Shown: piece by piece, positions 5,493 to 7,631 of the stretch
How the letters are laid out: every line of letters starts with the position of its first letter
Position numbering within the stretch: the stretch's first letter is position 1
NCBI GenBank assembly: GCA_030040525.1
Contig: JASHTN010000251.1
Location: 1-7,631 of the forward strand
Length of the DNA: 7,631 nt
DNA from: Gammaproteobacteria bacterium
Lineage (GTDB): Bacteria; Pseudomonadota; Gammaproteobacteria; Steroidobacterales; Steroidobacteraceae
Direction of reading: 5' to 3'
The notes under the pieces: generated by a model
The model's database searches: none
Told to the model about the DNA's origin: nothing
The model's input: the letters and a program-made list of their open reading frames with translations, nothing else
Position numbers and translations under genes: made by a program

Positions 5493-7631
5493 TCAGCGCC
5501 AGGCGACTTTGAGGCGCTCGCGGATCGAGGTTCTGGGCAGCTGCAGGACCGCCGTCCCCCGGGCCCGGTCCCACCGCCAGCCGCGCGCTGCCCGGCCGTT
5601 GACGCTGACCGCAGAGGGCTGGCCTGCAGCATGAATGCGCAGCTCGTAGGAGCGCGCCGGCACCTGGCCGGCAAACGCGCCCTCGGTGGGCCCGATGGTG
5701 AGCCGATGCCAGCCGTCGCTCCCGGTGGCGTAAATCATCGCGGTGCGCGCGGACTGCCCTTCGCGGTAGGCGAGCGAGATCCCGTCGTCCTCGTAGAGAT
5801 CGAAGCGCCCGGACCCTGAGCCAAAGACGTTGACGATAAGCGTGTCGAGCGGCCGGGCATCCGACCAGGCGCTCACGGGCTGCTCGGGAATGAGTGCGCC
5901 CTCACGCACGAACACCGGCGTCTCGTCGACGGCGTAATGCGTGGTGAAACTGCGGTCGCCCGCATAGCGCTTGCCGCTGAAGAAGTCCAGCCACTCGCCG
6001 GGGGGCAGATAGACGGTCTGGTTGCCGCTCGGATCGACGACCGGCGCGATCAGCATCTCCGCGCCGAGAAAATATTCGTGCGCGTGCCGATACGCCGCCT
6101 CGAGGTCCGGGTACTCGAGATACAGCGGCCGCAGAATCGGCATGGACTCGGTGTGTGCGCGCCAGACGTAGGTATAGAGGTAGGGAATCAGCTGCGTCCG
6201 CAGCGTGAAGTATTTCCTCATGAGCGCAACGCCTTTGGGTCCGTAGACCCACGGCATGCGCAGGTTGCCGCCGTGCGGGTTCTCATGATCGCTGTGCATG
6301 CGCAGCAGCGGACTGAACGCGCCGAACTCGATCCAGCGCGCGTAGAGGTCGAAGTCGATCCGCCCGCCGTGGAATCCGCCAATGTCGTGCGTGATGTACG
6401 GCATCAGCACGTTGCCGCCGCGCGCGGTGAAGCCGATCTCGTATCCGAGCACCGGCCATTGCGAGTAGGTATCGCCCGTGAAGTAGGCCGGGTAGCGCTC
6501 GCTTCCCCAGTCGCCGTAACGCGCCAGGATGAAGCCGCGCCGGCCGGTGAGCCGCTCGCTGTAATCATAGAAGACCTTGTTGGTCCAGAGCTGCTTGTCG
6601 AGCCCCGGCATGCCGACGGCGCCGCTGCCACCGTCGACCCACCACACCGCGATGCCCTGCTCCATCAGCGGCTTGTGCAGATCCCGCATGAACACCTCGG
6701 CCTGCCGCTCGTCCGACAGGTCGAAGGCAATGCGCGGCGGCGCTGGCACGTCACGGATGTCCACGGGTCCGCGCAGGATGCCGCTGCCGCGCTCGCCGGG
6801 CTCGACACGCAGGACGATTTCGTTGTGCCTGCCCGGCAGAACGTAGCGCATGAGGTCGGTGACGCTGAGACGCTGGGGCCAGTGCGGCTCGCTGTGGGTC
6901 GCCTCCCGGCCGTTGACGAAGATCCGGTAGGACTTCTCGACCTGCCCCAGGTACAGGTAGAGCGCCGCGGGCAGTTTGGATGGCAGCGCCACCGACGTGC
7001 GGTACCAGCCGACGCCCCGATCGCCCGGGTGGCCCTGCGCCTCCCAGGGCAGCCCGATGCGCACCGGCTGCCAGGACGCGCCCGCGTGCCCCGGCGTGTA
7101 CCACTGGTCCTTCAGTCCCCGATCATCCGGATCGGTGGCGAAAGTCCAGAGCTTCGAGACATCCAGCTCAAAAGAGGGCGGCGGAGGCAGCGGGCGGCCG
7201 AGGTCCCTCAGCACCTGCGGCGCGTGACTGTCACTGTAGGAGAGAATGCTCTCCTCGGTATTGACGTAGCCCGGGTGGTCGTTGAGCGCGACCTTGACTC
7301 CGCGGGCCTTGAGCCAGGAGAGCAACTGCGCGGGCTGCGGGATCAGCGGACTCCAGTCATAGCCGCCGTCCCAACCGTAGTTGTGCCAGGCAAAATCGAG
7401 CACCAGCGTGTCGAGCGGAATGCCGCTGGCGCGCAGTCTCGCCACCTCCTGCTCGAGGTGCTGTTGGTTGTAGCTCCTGAATTCCGGCAGTGCAGCCTCC
7501 GCGGAGCCGGGGAAGTACTCGAAGTTCAGATCCGTGATCCACGCCCCGAGCGCGAAGCGCGGGATCATCGGGATCGGTCCGCAGAGCTCGGCGTACTCGC
7601 TCAGCACGCGGCGGTAATCGCGGCCGTAGGC
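5493..7631 (-). CDS. Glycoside hydrolase family 31 (alpha-glucosidase/xylosidase type), N-terminus outside the window
   Basis: The frame is open to the right edge, giving 713 C-terminal codons. A GTG at 7607 is not the start, because the codons before it read AYGRDYRR and continue the GH31 segment that leads to GPIPMIPRFALGAW. The catalytic TIM barrel starts near there and includes VLDFAWHNYGWDGGYDW (about 7350-7405). The likely nucleophile Asp is in WWVDGGSG (codon 6633-6635) and the likely acid/base Asp is in FTGDTYSQWP (codon 6471-6473). Further family marks are HDIGGFHGG (about 6363-6389) and, near the C-terminus, LYEDDG and a DUF5110-like beta sandwich (about 5630-5850). Family members cleave alpha-linked glucosides or xylosides with retention. 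The WWVD wording resembles the poorly characterised WWIDW branch rather than classic WxDxNE alpha-glucosidases, so the substrate is open. Between about 6747 and 7151 a GH2-like jelly-roll domain (GWYRTSVALP, IFVNGREA, NEIVLRV) interrupts the barrel. Cell location cannot be judged without the N-terminus. Confidence 0.92.
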   Translation of the reverse strand, partial: AYGRDYRRVLSEYAELCGPIPMIPRFALGAWITDLNFEYFPGSAEAALPEFRSYNQQHLEQEVARLRASGIPLDTLVLDFAWHNYGWDGGYDWSPLIPQPAQLLSWLKARGVKVALNDHPGYVNTEESILSYSDSHAPQVLRDLGRPLPPPPSFELDVSKLWTFATDPDDRGLKDQWYTPGHAGASWQPVRIGLPWEAQGHPGDRGVGWYRTSVALPSKLPAALYLYLGQVEKSYRIFVNGREATHSEPHWPQRLSVTDLMRYVLPGRHNEIVLRVEPGERGSGILRGPVDIRDVPAPPRIAFDLSDERQAEVFMRDLHKPLMEQGIAVWWVDGGSGAVGMPGLDKQLWTNKVFYDYSERLTGRRGFILARYGDWGSERYPAYFTGDTYSQWPVLGYEIGFTARGGNVLMPYITHDIGGFHGGRIDFDLYARWIEFGAFSPLLRMHSDHENPHGGNLRMPWVYGPKGVALMRKYFTLRTQLIPYLYTYVWRAHTESMPILRPLYLEYPDLEAAYRHAHEYFLGAEMLIAPVVDPSGNQTVYLPPGEWLDFFSGKRYAGDRSFTTHYAVDETPVFVREGALIPEQPVSAWSDARPLDTLIVNVFGSGSGRFDLYEDDGISLAYREGQSARTAMIYATGSDGWHRLTIGPTEGAFAGQVPARSYELRIHAAGQPSAVSVNGRAARGWRWDRARGTAVLQLPRTSIRERLKVAWR

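Noticed and set aside
7605..7607. GTG at 7607 as the start of the GH31 gene
   Set aside because: In-frame codons continue to the window edge and encode conserved GH31 residues (YGRDYRR), so the gene begins outside the window.

Overview
The window is a high-GC, densely coded bacterial segment with 14 to 59 bp gaps and GTG/ATG starts. The protein families (a SPOR-like protein, an HPK4-type kinase, FixJ- and hybrid-type two-component proteins) point to a proteobacterium. The SPOR-like protein next to a FixL-type kinase suggests a Xanthomonadales/Nevskiales-like gammaproteobacterium, but that placement is an impression from protein style, not a tested result. There are no RNA genes, CRISPR arrays, insertion sequences or convincing intrinsic terminators, and no gene-free stretch above 60 bp.

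Layout, left to right. Positions 1-33 hold the last codons of a plus-strand gene, perhaps a spore-coat-U-type secreted protein. Positions 89-1290 hold two overlapping plus-strand genes: a 136-residue SPOR-like protein and a 264-residue soluble histidine kinase that starts at a GTG inside the GTGA overlap. Positions 1305-2165 (minus) encode a truncated hybrid histidine kinase: no phospho-accepting His, an eroded ATPase domain, but an intact receiver. Positions 2205-2834 (plus) encode a FixJ/NarL-type response regulator, divergent from the hybrid remnant across 39 bp. Positions 2894-4390 (minus) encode an APC-family amino-acid permease. Positions 4450-5475 (plus) encode a zinc-dependent alcohol dehydrogenase, divergent from the permease. 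Positions 5493-7631 (minus) encode a GH31 glycoside hydrolase that runs off the right edge and carries a GH2-like sugar-binding domain inserted in its TIM barrel.

The left 2.8 kb reads as one signalling locus. A FixL-type kinase without its own sensor domain and a FixJ-type regulator are probably partners, with a kinase-dead receiver protein between them on the other strand as a possible phosphate sink or adaptor. The right 4.8 kb is metabolic: amino-acid uptake, alcohol/aldehyde redox chemistry and alpha-glycoside cleavage, with no clear shared pathway.

No wholly new system is evident. The points most worth a second look are the degenerate hybrid kinase, the sensor-less kinase coupled to a SPOR-like protein, and the GH31 domain insertion.
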